64,000 bases of DNA from Stenotrophomonas rhizophila (lineage in GTDB: Bacteria; Pseudomonadota; Gammaproteobacteria; Xanthomonadales; Xanthomonadaceae): positions 1,791,605-1,855,604 of the forward strand of contig NZ_CP007597.1 in assembly GCF_000661955.1 (NCBI RefSeq), in the 5' to 3' direction. Every line of letters starts with the position of its first letter. Position 1 is the stretch's first letter. Shown here in pieces: positions 47,106 through 55,747 of this stretch. A program made the translations under genes and the position numbers. A model generated the notes under the pieces. The model was given only the letters and a program-made list of their open reading frames with translations. It searched no databases and had not been told where the DNA came from.

Positions 47106-47552
47106 CTACCGATCGTTTGCGATCGATAGGTATTCTTCCAGAACATTGGCGCGCTCGCAGAGACGGAAAATATCTCGCTGCATGACTTGAAAGCTGCTCA
47201 CCGTTTCGCTGCCATAGAGTGACGCCTCGAAGGCATTGCTGGTGCTGTGGAAATCCAGCCAGTCGCGTTCGGCGCGGATCAGTTTTTCCTTGTCCGTACC
47301 ACGCTGCTTGCTGAGTAGCGAACTGTAAGCGGTGTTCAATCGCGCGTCTTGTCGTTTCTTCTCCGCAGATTGACATTCAGCAAGGGCGATGGTGTCTGAC
47401 TCCGCTTTTTCAACGCAGCCATAGAACACATTGCTGATGCCTGCGGGCGCTTGACGTTTGATGACCTGGGCGGTGCTTTCATACGCCTGCGCGCCCGATC
47501 CATACATAACGAGTGCAAGGCTGAGGATAAACGTTCTGGTTGGTGTTCTCAT
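47106..47552 (-). CDS. Exported LprI-like protein (DUF1311)
   Basis: The 148-residue protein has a signal peptide (TFILSLALVMYGSGAQAYES) and a DUF1311/LprI-type helical domain with conserved cysteines (VFYGCVEKAESDTIALAECQ, LCERAN) and RAERDWLDFHSTSN. Some members inhibit lysozyme, but function here is not shown. One counted line has 48% GC, well below the core. It is convergent with tRNA-Ser. Confidence 0.78.
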   Translation of the reverse strand: MRTPTRTFILSLALVMYGSGAQAYESTAQVIKRQAPAGISNVFYGCVEKAESDTIALAECQSAEKKRQDARLNTAYSSLLSKQRGTDKEKLIRAERDWLDFHSTSNAFEASLYGSETVSSFQVMQRDIFRLCERANVLEEYLSIANDR

Positions 47553-47613
47553 GCGGGGAGATTGCCGTCCGTAGGACGCGTCAAGAAAGAGTATTTTTGT
47601 TTGAAGCTTTCAG

Positions 47614-48114
47614 TTAGCGGATACGGACTGGGGGGCTGCATGCGCTGTACGAAGCCACGCAATTCCTGTCGACCTCTTCGCACTTTTGGATGCCGGATGC
47701 AATCGCTTCATCCACGGTCGCTCTGGACGCGATGTTGTACACCCGTTCGCCAACAATCATTGCTGTGCAGCCGTTCTTATACGAGTTCTCAATCTGGCAG
47801 CGGCCGCCGCCTTTCGACGCGCAGTCAGCCAACGCTGCTTGCTGTGCGGCAGGTTCACTTGGGAATCCGGTCGAGAAACCAAGAATGCCCTGTGGTTTGT
47901 CGCCGGCAATCGCACCCCAGCGGTCCTCCCACACAGGCGCTGGAGCACTTGGCACTTGCTGTTGTCCTCTGCCGTTACCAGGGATGGGAGCACATCCTGC
48001 AGCCGCGCGTCCGCCAATCGGGTAAAAACCTGCCGGGCAGTTTCCTTCGGCATGCGCGCCAGCGCTGACGCACGAAAACAAAAGTAGTGCGCCTAAAACA
48101 CTGATGCGCTTCAA
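47614..48114 (-). CDS. Exported DUF4189 protein
   Basis: The protein of about 166 residues starts at a TTG with an excellent AAGGAG 7 bases upstream (M/LKRISVLGALLLFS signal peptide, cleavage near AHAEG). The domain WGAIAGDKPQGILGFSTG, ADCASKGGGRCQIENSYKNGCTAM and EAIASGIQKCEE has the cysteine pattern of DUF4189. Related proteins are widespread in Xanthomonadaceae as secreted proteins of unknown role. Confidence 0.75.
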   Translation of the reverse strand: MKRISVLGALLLFSCVSAGAHAEGNCPAGFYPIGGRAAAGCAPIPGNGRGQQQVPSAPAPVWEDRWGAIAGDKPQGILGFSTGFPSEPAAQQAALADCASKGGGRCQIENSYKNGCTAMIVGERVYNIASRATVDEAIASGIQKCEEVDRNCVASYSACSPPVRIR

Positions 48115-48210
48115 GTACGAACTCCTTCGCTTTGGTATGGCCCGATGGCATCCCAAGCGGGCGATGGATTGGACGGTTGACCCCTCTGCCGCCAACGTAT
48201 CGTGACCCTG

Positions 48211-48549
48211 TTACTGGCGAGTGTAATTGATCACATGGTCAGGAAACAACGCTTCATAAAAAGTGGTGGGAATGCCCAGGACGCTGATCTCGATGCAATC
48301 AGGCAAAAGATCTTCAGTGCAGTCAAGAATGGCGATTGCCATGGATGGAACAACCAAGCCTGCTTCGGTTTTCACTGAAAGGGTCAAGCCGGACTGGTCG
48401 ACGTGATTTGTGCGGCACTCGTTTTGAATGGCGAGATACCCAGCGGTTGGCTCGAACTGGCCGAAAGCAACGCCCATGGGAGGATCTCCACTCTCCAGCG
48501 ACGAGTAGCCAACCAACGTCATTCCGCTATAGATCGAGAATCGCGCCAT
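48211..48549 (-). CDS. Conserved hypothetical protein (FSIYSG...GDPPMG family)
   Basis: The 112-residue protein has no signal peptide. MARFSIYSGMTLVGYSSLES, GDPPMGVAFGQFEPT and LGIPTTFYEALFPDHVINY match a family I remember as uncharacterised in Burkholderia, Xanthomonas and Pseudomonas, often in accessory regions. Its small size and island context would suit an immunity-type protein, but nothing in the sequence proves that. Confidence 0.6.
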   Translation of the reverse strand: MARFSIYSGMTLVGYSSLESGDPPMGVAFGQFEPTAGYLAIQNECRTNHVDQSGLTLSVKTEAGLVVPSMAIAILDCTEDLLPDCIEISVLGIPTTFYEALFPDHVINYTRQ

Positions 48550-48567
48550 CTGATCGCCAGCCTGGAT

Positions 48568-48762
48568 TCACTTGGCCGCAAGGGATGCCTGAAGCGCCGC
48601 AGCCAACGCGGCGTCACCGTTGACCAGCTCCATCCACTGCAGCTCCACTCCCTTTCTCCGCCCTTTCAGCACGAGCTTGAGCCCGCTCGGGTCGATGGTC
48701 AGTGTGTAGGTGTCGTCGCCGACCTGCAGTTCTCTACGGATCGCTTTGTCGAGAGGCGTCAT
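48568..48762 (-). CDS. Small conserved hypothetical protein
   Basis: The 64-residue protein starts at an ATG with AGGAG 6 bases upstream. It reads as a small beta-rich fold (VGDDTYTLTIDPSGLKLVLK, GVELQWMELVNGDAAL). It lies 18 bases from the next gene downstream on the same strand and may be cotranscribed with it. I do not recognise a function. Confidence 0.6.
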   Translation of the reverse strand: MTPLDKAIRRELQVGDDTYTLTIDPSGLKLVLKGRRKGVELQWMELVNGDAALAAALQASLAAK

Positions 48763-48840
48763 TTCCAGCTCCTGCTTAAAGGGTTGGACGGAGAAGGAAG
48801 ACGCTGGCGCTGCAGAACGCCTGCGCCCTTGCAGCCGCAA

Positions 48841-49272
48841 TCAGCCCGGGTAGGTCGGGAATCGCTCGCCGGGGTGCCGCTTCTTCCACTCGGTATGGGC
48901 GACGGTGCCTTCCCAGGCGAGGAATGCTGCTGGCGGGCGTCCTCGTCCCGACCACGTCTCACCACTGAAGGGCAGCCAGAACCGCGGCGGCAGGTCTTCT
49001 TTTGGAGCCTTGGGTGCCTTCGGAACCTTGGGAACCTTGGCCTGTTTGGGTGGCTTCGGATGGGCGCTCGCGCCGATCGCCTCGCGGATCCTGCGCTGCT
49101 GCGCAGGGCTGAAATCCTCGAAGTAAGCGCTCAGGAGCAGATTGACGCGCTTGTAGGCTTCCTTGGTCGCTGCACTGAGAAGTGCCTTGTCCGTTGCTGT
49201 TCCCGACGAGATCGCGCCGGCAGGGAGGTCCAGCAGCGACGCGGAGGGATTGTTCGAGGTATTGCGGGGCAT
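48841..49272 (-). CDS. H-NS-like nucleoid-associated protein
   Basis: The C-terminus has SGETWSGRGRPPAAFLAWEG, the WxGRGRxP DNA-binding motif of H-NS/MvaT-type proteins, which bind AT-rich DNA. A central Lys/Pro/Ala repeat (KVPKVPKAPKAPKED) links it to a helical N-terminal half (AYKRVNLLLSAYFEDFSPAQ). The start MPRNTSNNPS is uncertain, because no ribosome-binding site is seen and the frame is open further upstream. Carriage beside low-GC genes fits silencing of acquired DNA. Confidence 0.7.
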   Translation of the reverse strand: MPRNTSNNPSASLLDLPAGAISSGTATDKALLSAATKEAYKRVNLLLSAYFEDFSPAQQRRIREAIGASAHPKPPKQAKVPKVPKAPKAPKEDLPPRFWLPFSGETWSGRGRPPAAFLAWEGTVAHTEWKKRHPGERFPTYPG

Positions 49273-49463
49273 GGGGGTCGGGATCTGTGCAGAGCTGGCG
49301 CCCAAGATACCAAATGGCTGGACGATCACGTCAGGCGGCCTCAGCGATTGGACCGCAGGCAGCTGGGCACCGGCAGGCCGTTCCTGGTCAGGCGACAGGA
49401 CGACAGTCAGCCAGCGTTGCCTCCGTATCGCGCCATGCGACGCCCCGTATTCACCATGGACCC

Positions 49464-49676
49464 ATGACGAAAGCAGACATCGGAAAGGCGCGCTGGGCGC
49501 GCGCACGGGCGGCTTCGCTGTGGCTGCAGGCCGACGCACTGGACCTGCAGCGGGGTGGCGACTGGCGGGCGAGGGCGAGTCGACGCGCTGCCGCCGATCG
49601 CCTTCGAACAGAGGCGGCGCGCTTCGATGGGATCGCCAACCGGCTGCAGCCCGTGGACGACGCCCAGGCGGCTTGA
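49464..49676 (+). CDS. Small Ala/Arg-rich protein, unknown
   Basis: The 70-residue ORF MTKADIGKARWARARAASLW is predicted to be fully helical, rich in Ala and Arg, and ends before the AraC gene stop. It may be a small DNA- or RNA-binding protein. Coding character is moderate and there is no clear ribosome-binding site, so support is limited. Confidence 0.4.
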   Translation: MTKADIGKARWARARAASLWLQADALDLQRGGDWRARASRRAAADRLRTEAARFDGIANRLQPVDDAQAA

Positions 49677-49695
49677 GCGACCGCCAAGCTCACCC

Positions 49696-50661
49696 CTATG
49701 GCGAGGCCAAGGCGCGCCCGCGCCGAGTCGCCCCAGGCGAGTGCCCCATCACGCGTTTGTAGGCGCGACTGAAGGCTGCCTGCGACGCGTAGCCGAGACG
49801 CTCTGCCACGACCTCGATGGAGAGGCTTTGGTGGGTCAGCCATTGGCTGGCCAACTGCATGCGCAGCTCCGTCACATACCGCAGGGGCGCGGTTCCAATG
49901 ACGGTCTGGAACCGGTCTGCAAAGACAGAGCGTGAGATGTTGGATTCTGCCGCCAGCGCTTCGACGGTCCAGTCACGCCCAGGGTCTCTGTGCAGGGCAA
50001 GCAACGACAGCGATAGACGGGGGTCGCGCATGGCCATGACCAAGCCGGATGCGCCGTCGCAACCGCGCTCGACCCAGTCACGGACGATCATGGCGGCAAC
50101 GGCATCCGCCAGCCGGGCGAGTATGCCTGCAAAGCCAATACGTCCGGAACACACCTCGCGCTTCATCGCGTCGACCATCGGCAACAGCCCGGGAAACTGA
50201 GCGGCGTTGCCATCGGCCAACATCACCGCCGGCATCACCTTGCTCAACCCTTGCATGCCCCCCAGATCGACCACCATGCATCCGTGGAAGAGCACGGCGC
50301 TTGGCACGGCATGGGTGCTCGGGCATGTGTCTATGCCACTCACCGTGTCACCCAATGGGGCGGCGTCTATCGTTTCCAGGCACTGGACGGGATGGTCCTC
50401 GCCCGACAGCAGCGCGTGGCCTTCTCCGCGGGGAAGAAGGACCACATCCCCGGCAGAGAGAAGGTGTTGGCTGCCGTCCGCGCCGCGAAGAATCGCGGTG
50501 CCCACGGCCAGGTAATGGAAGTAGGCATGCCCTGGCTTCGGGGGAAATCCAAGCCCAAAGGTCGGCCCGGTCTGAATGCGCCGGTATTGAACGCCATGCA
50601 GCCGCATGCCGGTCAGCAGCTCGCTGATCAGGTCGGAGGGCTGGGGTGGAGCGTGGCTCAT
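49696..50661 (-). CDS. AraC family transcriptional regulator
   Basis: The 321-residue protein has an N-terminal cupin-type ligand domain (HYLAVGTAILRGADGSQHLL, GDVVLLPRGEGHAL) and two C-terminal helix-turn-helix motifs (LAAESNISRSVFADRF, VVAERLGYASQAAFSRAYKRVMGHSPG). It is divergent from an MFS efflux gene, with a 104-base gap, and probably controls it. Confidence 0.9.
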   Translation of the reverse strand: MSHAPPQPSDLISELLTGMRLHGVQYRRIQTGPTFGLGFPPKPGHAYFHYLAVGTAILRGADGSQHLLSAGDVVLLPRGEGHALLSGEDHPVQCLETIDAAPLGDTVSGIDTCPSTHAVPSAVLFHGCMVVDLGGMQGLSKVMPAVMLADGNAAQFPGLLPMVDAMKREVCSGRIGFAGILARLADAVAAMIVRDWVERGCDGASGLVMAMRDPRLSLSLLALHRDPGRDWTVEALAAESNISRSVFADRFQTVIGTAPLRYVTELRMQLASQWLTHQSLSIEVVAERLGYASQAAFSRAYKRVMGHSPGATRRGRALASP

Positions 50662-50765
50662 GTAGACGGTCCGGGGTTTCGATCAAAAGGACAGGTTGAA
50701 CAATCATAGATCATCCTGACATGGCTCCCTAGACTCTCGGCTGCACGAATGCACTGGGATCTTTG

Positions 50766-52010
50766 ATGAGCAATAACGTAGTGGATGTCGCAGGCGCGCC
50801 TGATTCTGTGACCCGGGAGAGCGGGGAGCCGTCTTCACCGGCATGGGTGGCCGTGTTTTCGCTGGCCATGGGTGTCTTCGGGCTGCTCACGGCCGAATAT
50901 CTGCCTGCGAGCCTGTTGACGCCGATGGCGGCGGACCTGGGGGTGTCGGAGGCGCTGGCCGGTCAAGCGGTGACGGTCACTGCGGTTGTGGCCCTGTTCG
51001 CTGGCCTGCTTGTGCCTCGGCTGACCCGGTCGATCGACAGGCGCCTAGTACTGTTGAGTTTCACGGGTCTGATGATCCTCTCCAACGCCTTGGTGGCGTT
51101 GTCGTACAGCATGGGCGTCCTGCTGGTGATGCGCGTCCTTCTGGGCGTCGCGCTGGGCGGTTTCTGGAGCATGGCAGCGGCCGTGGCCATGCGGTTGGTG
51201 CCGCCGCAGCGCGTGCCTCGCGCGCTGTCCATCATCTTCAGCGGCATTGCGGTGGGCACGGTGGTGTCCGTTCCGTTGGGGAGCTACCTCGGCGGGCTGC
51301 TGGGCTGGCGCAGCGCCTTCTGGGCGGCGACGGCGGTAGGTGGACTCACGTTTGCGTTCCAGTGGTTCACGCTGCCCCGAATGGCCCCGCGCAAGGCGGC
51401 GCTTCCGGAGTCGGTGGCGGGTCTCTTGCGCCGGCCGGGCGTTGCGGTGGGCATGCTCGGCTGCGTTCTGGCGCACACCGGTCAGTACGCGCTCTTCACT
51501 TATATCCGCCCGACGCTGGAAAGCCTGGGGCAGATGAGCGCCGATGGCCTGGCCCTGATTCTGCTCGGATTCGGTGTGGCGAACTTCGTTGGCACCCTAC
51601 TGGCCGGCTGGCTCATGGAGCGCAGTTTGAAAGTTACGTTGGTGGTCATGCCTGCCCTGGTGGGCGTAGCCGCGCTCGGCATGCTCCTGTTGCCGGTGGG
51701 CGTGGGCGGGCTGGCGATCCTGGTCGCGCTCTGGGGCCTGGCCTTCGGCGGCGTGCCCGTTGCCTGGTCAAGCTGGGTCGCCCGTGCGGTACCCGATCAG
51801 GCCGAGAGTGCCGGCGGGATGGTGGTCGCTGCTGTGCAGTCTTCCATCGCGGCGGGGGCCGCCTTGGGTGGCCTGGTGTTCGGGCTTGGGGGCATCGTTG
51901 CCGTCCTCACCGTTGCTGCGGTGGTGATGCTGCTGGCCAGCCTGCTCATTGCGCTTCGGGTCAGGGTGAGCTCGGCGACGGTCTCGGCGGGTCCGGCCTT
52001 TCACATCTAG
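50766..52010 (+). CDS. MFS transporter, DHA1 efflux type
   Basis: The 414-residue protein has about 12 membrane segments. The pattern LTAEYLPASLLTPMAADLGV and LGVALGGFWSMAAAVAMRLV resembles the SotB/NepI (sugar or purine nucleoside efflux) branch. Motif A is seen as RLTRSIDRRLVL. The ATG is preceded by an in-frame TTG that could also be used. The substrate cannot be told. It is divergent from an AraC regulator. Confidence 0.85.
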   Translation: MSNNVVDVAGAPDSVTRESGEPSSPAWVAVFSLAMGVFGLLTAEYLPASLLTPMAADLGVSEALAGQAVTVTAVVALFAGLLVPRLTRSIDRRLVLLSFTGLMILSNALVALSYSMGVLLVMRVLLGVALGGFWSMAAAVAMRLVPPQRVPRALSIIFSGIAVGTVVSVPLGSYLGGLLGWRSAFWAATAVGGLTFAFQWFTLPRMAPRKAALPESVAGLLRRPGVAVGMLGCVLAHTGQYALFTYIRPTLESLGQMSADGLALILLGFGVANFVGTLLAGWLMERSLKVTLVVMPALVGVAALGMLLLPVGVGGLAILVALWGLAFGGVPVAWSSWVARAVPDQAESAGGMVVAAVQSSIAAGAALGGLVFGLGGIVAVLTVAAVVMLLASLLIALRVRVSSATVSAGPAFHI

Positions 52011-52447
52011 CCGTCCTCCCCCCTGAGTGGCAGGGGGATCAGCCCGAATGGCGAAAAGGAGAAGGGGCAGTACGCTGGCTATCCCGGATGGATGGCCCTC
52101 AACCAGGTCAGAGGCTGTGTAGAGGTTGCCATGTGACGTGCGACGCGGCTCCGCAGGTGGACCAAAAGCGCGCCGGCCAATCCGGCATCGTCCAGAGCGT
52201 AGGTGCCGGCGACAAAGACAAGCCCGGCGATAGAGTGACGGTGACGAGCATGCTCCCTGCGCTCGGCTTGATTGTCCTTGGTTGCTTGGCGATGAGTCGT
52301 CATGAAGAGCCGGGCATATCCACTTCCTGGAGTGCCATGGCTTACTCTTGCATTCTGTCTAGGGGAGTAGAAAATGGCTTGGATGATTCGATCCCTGCGG
52401 CTCCTTTGACCAAGTCGAACACCACTCCCACGTCTTTGAACACTTGA
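52011..52447. other. Gene-free stretch after the MFS gene
   Basis: No convincing gene is seen in these 437 bases. A minus-strand 74-codon frame (52079-52303, GLVFVAGTYALDDAGLAG) may be a remnant. A weak hairpin (CCCCC...GGGGG near 52020) could end the MFS transcript. GC falls toward the histidine-kinase gene. Confidence 0.5.
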
Positions 52448-53512
52448 ATGCCTGGCAATCAGTCCATCTTGAGAGTTCGATGGCGTTGGGTTGGGCTGTC
52501 TTGGCTCGTGCTCGCGTTTGCCTACACACCTGCCGTCGTCTTGACGAGCCCATCAGATGGCGCGCGGAGCGCTTCGGATATCCTGCATGCCTTCTTGTTT
52601 CTCGTCGGCAGCTACACGCCATGGGCATTGGCCACCCCCATGCTGTTCGGTCTCTCAGAGCGATGGATCATCGGAGCTGGCCGGTCTGCTTACCACCTGA
52701 TTTGGGTTGCATTGTTCGGTCTTCTAGCGATTCCCCTTCTAACAGGGGCGGGCTGGGGATTGGGGCATGGCGTCTTGAATATGTTCGGACTTGCTGGGCA
52801 AGGGCAGTTGGATCTGCGCAGCAGTCAGCGTGCTTTGGTGGCCACCGCTCTATTTGCCATACCGCTTTACCTGGCTGTCATGGGGGTAGGGCAGCTGTTG
52901 GCCCATACGGCCCTGAAAAGCGAGCGAGAGAGCCTTCTGGCGCGTTTGAACGAAGAAGCATTGAGATCACGGCTACACCAGCACTTCATCTTCAACGCGC
53001 TCAATGCCATCGGCGAGCTTGGATATCATGATGCTCCCAAAGCTGACCGGGCCTTGGGTCATGTCGCAAACTTGCTTCGAGCGTTGCTGGAAAGCGCTCC
53101 TGCGGTGGCTTTGAGGGACGAGATTGGGGCATGCGCTGAGTTCATCGAATTGCATCAGGTGCTATCCGGCAACATTACGTTCGTTGCGGAGATCGAGCCC
53201 GGTGCTTGGGACGCATCCGTCCCTTCGATGGTGTTGCAGCCGCTTTTAGAGAATGCCATCCAACACGGCGCGGATACTGACGGGGCAGTCGAGATCAATA
53301 TTGGGGCCAACCTTCAAGACGGGGACCTTGTCATCAGTGTGGTGAACTCGGTCAACAGGCGCTCATCTGGCGGTCTGGGCATTGGCTTGGACCACCTCAG
53401 GAAACGATTGGTACTGGCGCACGGGGCGGGGGCATCGTTGACGACTCAATGTGAGAAGAATCGGTTCATTGCTTCAATCCGTCTCCCGCTGATGGAACAC
53501 TATCAACCGTGA
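52448..53512 (+). CDS. LytS-type sensor histidine kinase
   Basis: The 354-residue protein has about four membrane segments (residues 15-150), then a His_kinase domain with LHQHFIFNALNAIGEL (His179 as phospho-acceptor) and an ATPase N-box LLENAIQHG with GLGIGLDHL. It has no sensor domain beyond the membrane helices. Its stop overlaps the regulator's GTG start by 4 bases (GTGA), so the two form a coupled two-component pair. GC is lower than the core. Confidence 0.92.
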   Translation: MPGNQSILRVRWRWVGLSWLVLAFAYTPAVVLTSPSDGARSASDILHAFLFLVGSYTPWALATPMLFGLSERWIIGAGRSAYHLIWVALFGLLAIPLLTGAGWGLGHGVLNMFGLAGQGQLDLRSSQRALVATALFAIPLYLAVMGVGQLLAHTALKSERESLLARLNEEALRSRLHQHFIFNALNAIGELGYHDAPKADRALGHVANLLRALLESAPAVALRDEIGACAEFIELHQVLSGNITFVAEIEPGAWDASVPSMVLQPLLENAIQHGADTDGAVEINIGANLQDGDLVISVVNSVNRRSSGGLGIGLDHLRKRLVLAHGAGASLTTQCEKNRFIASIRLPLMEHYQP

Positions 53513-54213
53513 TTCGCACGCTGATTGTTGACGACATTTCTCTTGCGCGAGCGCGACTCATTCGGTTGCTGGCGAGCGAACCTGACGTCACGATCGTAGG
53601 GGAGGCATCAACGTTGGAAGCTGCGCTTGAGCGCGCGAACTTTGGAGATGTCGATCTCATTCTTCTCGATATCGGGCTGCCGGATGGCAGCGGCTTGGAT
53701 CTCGTGCAGCATCTTGAGGAACTGGTGCCGCACATCGTCTTCATCACCGCATACAGTGCACACGCCGTTCGCGCCTTCGAGACCGGGGCGTTGGATTACC
53801 TGTTAAAGCCGGTGGACCCAGATCGCCTGCAGTTGGCCATGCGCCGTGTCCGGGAGCGCCTCGATGGAAAGGTCGAGCGCACCGTGCGTCTAGCGGTTCA
53901 ATCGGGCGATCGGACGGTCTATCTGTTGCCGGCAGACATTGACTATGTCGACGTAGCTGGCCATTACGTGTGCATCCATGTGGGAAAGGATACGTATTTG
54001 CGCCGCGATAGCATGGCAAGTCTTGCGGAGGCGTTGGAACCAAGTGGGTTTCTCCGTATCCACCGATCCTCATTGGTGAATGTAAGGCGCATCGCAGCAC
54101 TTCGTTCCGCGCGAAACCAGGACGCTCTCTTGGAACTCACTGACGGCACGATCCTTCGGGTCAGTCGACAGTTCCGAACACAGCTCGAAGCCAGTTTGCC
54201 GCGATTGCCGTAG
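53509..54213 (+). CDS. LytTR family response regulator
   Basis: The 234-residue protein has a receiver domain (VDDISLARARLIRLL, phospho-acceptor Asp54 in LLDIGLPDGSG, Thr/Lys in ITAYSAHA and LLKPVDP) and a C-terminal LytTR DNA-binding domain (YVDVAGHYVCIHV, RIHRSSLVNVRRI). It starts with GTG overlapping the kinase stop. Targets are unknown; the adjacent hydrolase gene 105 bases downstream is a candidate. Confidence 0.93.
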   Translation: MIRTLIVDDISLARARLIRLLASEPDVTIVGEASTLEAALERANFGDVDLILLDIGLPDGSGLDLVQHLEELVPHIVFITAYSAHAVRAFETGALDYLLKPVDPDRLQLAMRRVRERLDGKVERTVRLAVQSGDRTVYLLPADIDYVDVAGHYVCIHVGKDTYLRRDSMASLAEALEPSGFLRIHRSSLVNVRRIAALRSARNQDALLELTDGTILRVSRQFRTQLEASLPRLP

Positions 54214-54318
54214 ATGTCTGCACGATTGGTGCCACGTGGAGCACGGCTCACGCCAAAGTCCGTCTCAGGGATGCGTCCTGCCCGCACGCTTTGAGGTCTC
54301 CCTCAGAGCGCCACCTCG

Positions 54319-55668
54319 ATGCGTCGATTCGCCCTCCTATCGCTTCTTTTGGCTTACGCCAATAGTTACGCCGCGACGCTTAACATCATCTCGGCAGACA
54401 GTCGAGCTGACGCGCCACTGGGGGTGTCTGTCTCAGGCGTGCGGCCCACGGATGTCGTTGAGCTCAGGCTGGCCATGCGTGACTCAAAGGGCACCCGCTG
54501 GCGCTCCAACGCGGTTTATCGAGCGGATCTGGAAGGCAGGGTTGACCCCTCGACGACGGCCGCCGAGGCGGGTAGCTATACGGGAGTCGATCAGACCGGG
54601 CTGTTCTGGTCGATGAAGCCGGACGGTCCAGGAAGACCTTCGCCTTTCCCCATCAAAAGGAGGGATGGAGACCTGCGATTCGAGCCTGCGATTTTCACGC
54701 TCGAAATGGTTATTGAAGGAAACGTCGCGGAAACCGTCGAACTCCGCCGCTGGATCGACGGCGAAGACGTCTCCGCGTTCACTGTGGAGTCTCCTGGCCT
54801 GGTCGCCAACATCTATGCACCCAGGGGAGTGCTGACAGACGGCCGCCGTCATCCCGTCGTCATTACGCTCGGTGGCTCCGAGGGTGGCATTGAGAGCGCA
54901 AACATGTATGCCGCCTGGCTTGCCTCTCATGGGTTCTTGGCCATGTCAGTGGCCTACTACCGCATGCCTGGCTTGCCTAAGGACCTCGTGCGGGTTCCGA
55001 TTGATCCTGTGTCGGTGGCTGTGGATTGGCTGGAAGAGCAAAGCTACGTCGACGCGTCTGGAATAGGTGTGTTGGGAGGGTCCTGGGGCGGCACGATTGC
55101 CATGGCGGCCGCGTCGCATGATCAGCGCCTGCGCGCCGTGGTCTCGATAGTGGGAAGTCCCGCGCCCTTCCGCGGCATACGGCGCGATATCGCACCGGCT
55201 GACTTCCGTGCGGTCGATGAGCCCGGTCTGACGTTGAAGGGGAACGATCTGCCCTTCCTGCCGTATAGGGAGGATTCGCGATGGCTTGATGAGGAAGACG
55301 CTACGGCGCAGTCGGCGTTGAAATCTGCCATGTTGCCGATCGAGAATATCAACGGCCCGCTCATGCTCGTGGCGGCTGGAGACGATCGGCTTGGTTTCTC
55401 TGGTGAGATGGCGGCGGTGGCGAGTCGCTATTTGGCGAAGCATCATCGTGATAAGTCGGACGAGATCGTCTATTTCAGTGATGCCGGGCACTTGATCTCC
55501 CCGTTCTGGCAGCCAACCTCCTATCGACACGACCTGGGTCCTTACCTGCAAGTGGGCGGCACCCCCACGGGCTATGCGCGCGCAGATCGCGAGGGGGGTG
55601 CGGCTGTCATCCGGTTCCTGCGATCGGCACTGAAAAGTGACCGTGATTCGCTCCCCGCGTCGAAGTGA
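54319..55668 (+). CDS. Exported acyl-CoA thioesterase/BAAT-type alpha/beta hydrolase
   Basis: The 449-residue protein has a signal peptide (LLSLLLAYANSYAAT), a BAAT N-terminal beta-sandwich (PLGVSVSGVRPTDVVELRLA) and an alpha/beta-hydrolase domain. The nucleophile Ser255 is in LGGSWGGTIA. The acid is in AAGDDRLG and the base His is in FSDAGHLISP. Eukaryotic BAAT uses Cys; Ser here fits the thioesterase branch. An exported thioesterase of acyl-CoA would be odd, so the true substrate is probably another ester. Confidence 0.8.
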   Translation: MRRFALLSLLLAYANSYAATLNIISADSRADAPLGVSVSGVRPTDVVELRLAMRDSKGTRWRSNAVYRADLEGRVDPSTTAAEAGSYTGVDQTGLFWSMKPDGPGRPSPFPIKRRDGDLRFEPAIFTLEMVIEGNVAETVELRRWIDGEDVSAFTVESPGLVANIYAPRGVLTDGRRHPVVITLGGSEGGIESANMYAAWLASHGFLAMSVAYYRMPGLPKDLVRVPIDPVSVAVDWLEEQSYVDASGIGVLGGSWGGTIAMAAASHDQRLRAVVSIVGSPAPFRGIRRDIAPADFRAVDEPGLTLKGNDLPFLPYREDSRWLDEEDATAQSALKSAMLPIENINGPLMLVAAGDDRLGFSGEMAAVASRYLAKHHRDKSDEIVYFSDAGHLISPFWQPTSYRHDLGPYLQVGGTPTGYARADREGGAAVIRFLRSALKSDRDSLPASK

Positions 55669-55747
55669 ACGAATAGGCAGTTCACCCTGCGCAGGCCGAG
55701 CGCTAAGCTCTCGGGCTCTGCGGTTGACCGGGTTTTTGGAGAAACAC

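Noticed and set aside
52079..52303. Minus-strand 74-codon frame downstream of the MFS gene
   Set aside because: It has no start signal and no known family; a decayed fragment is as likely as a gene.
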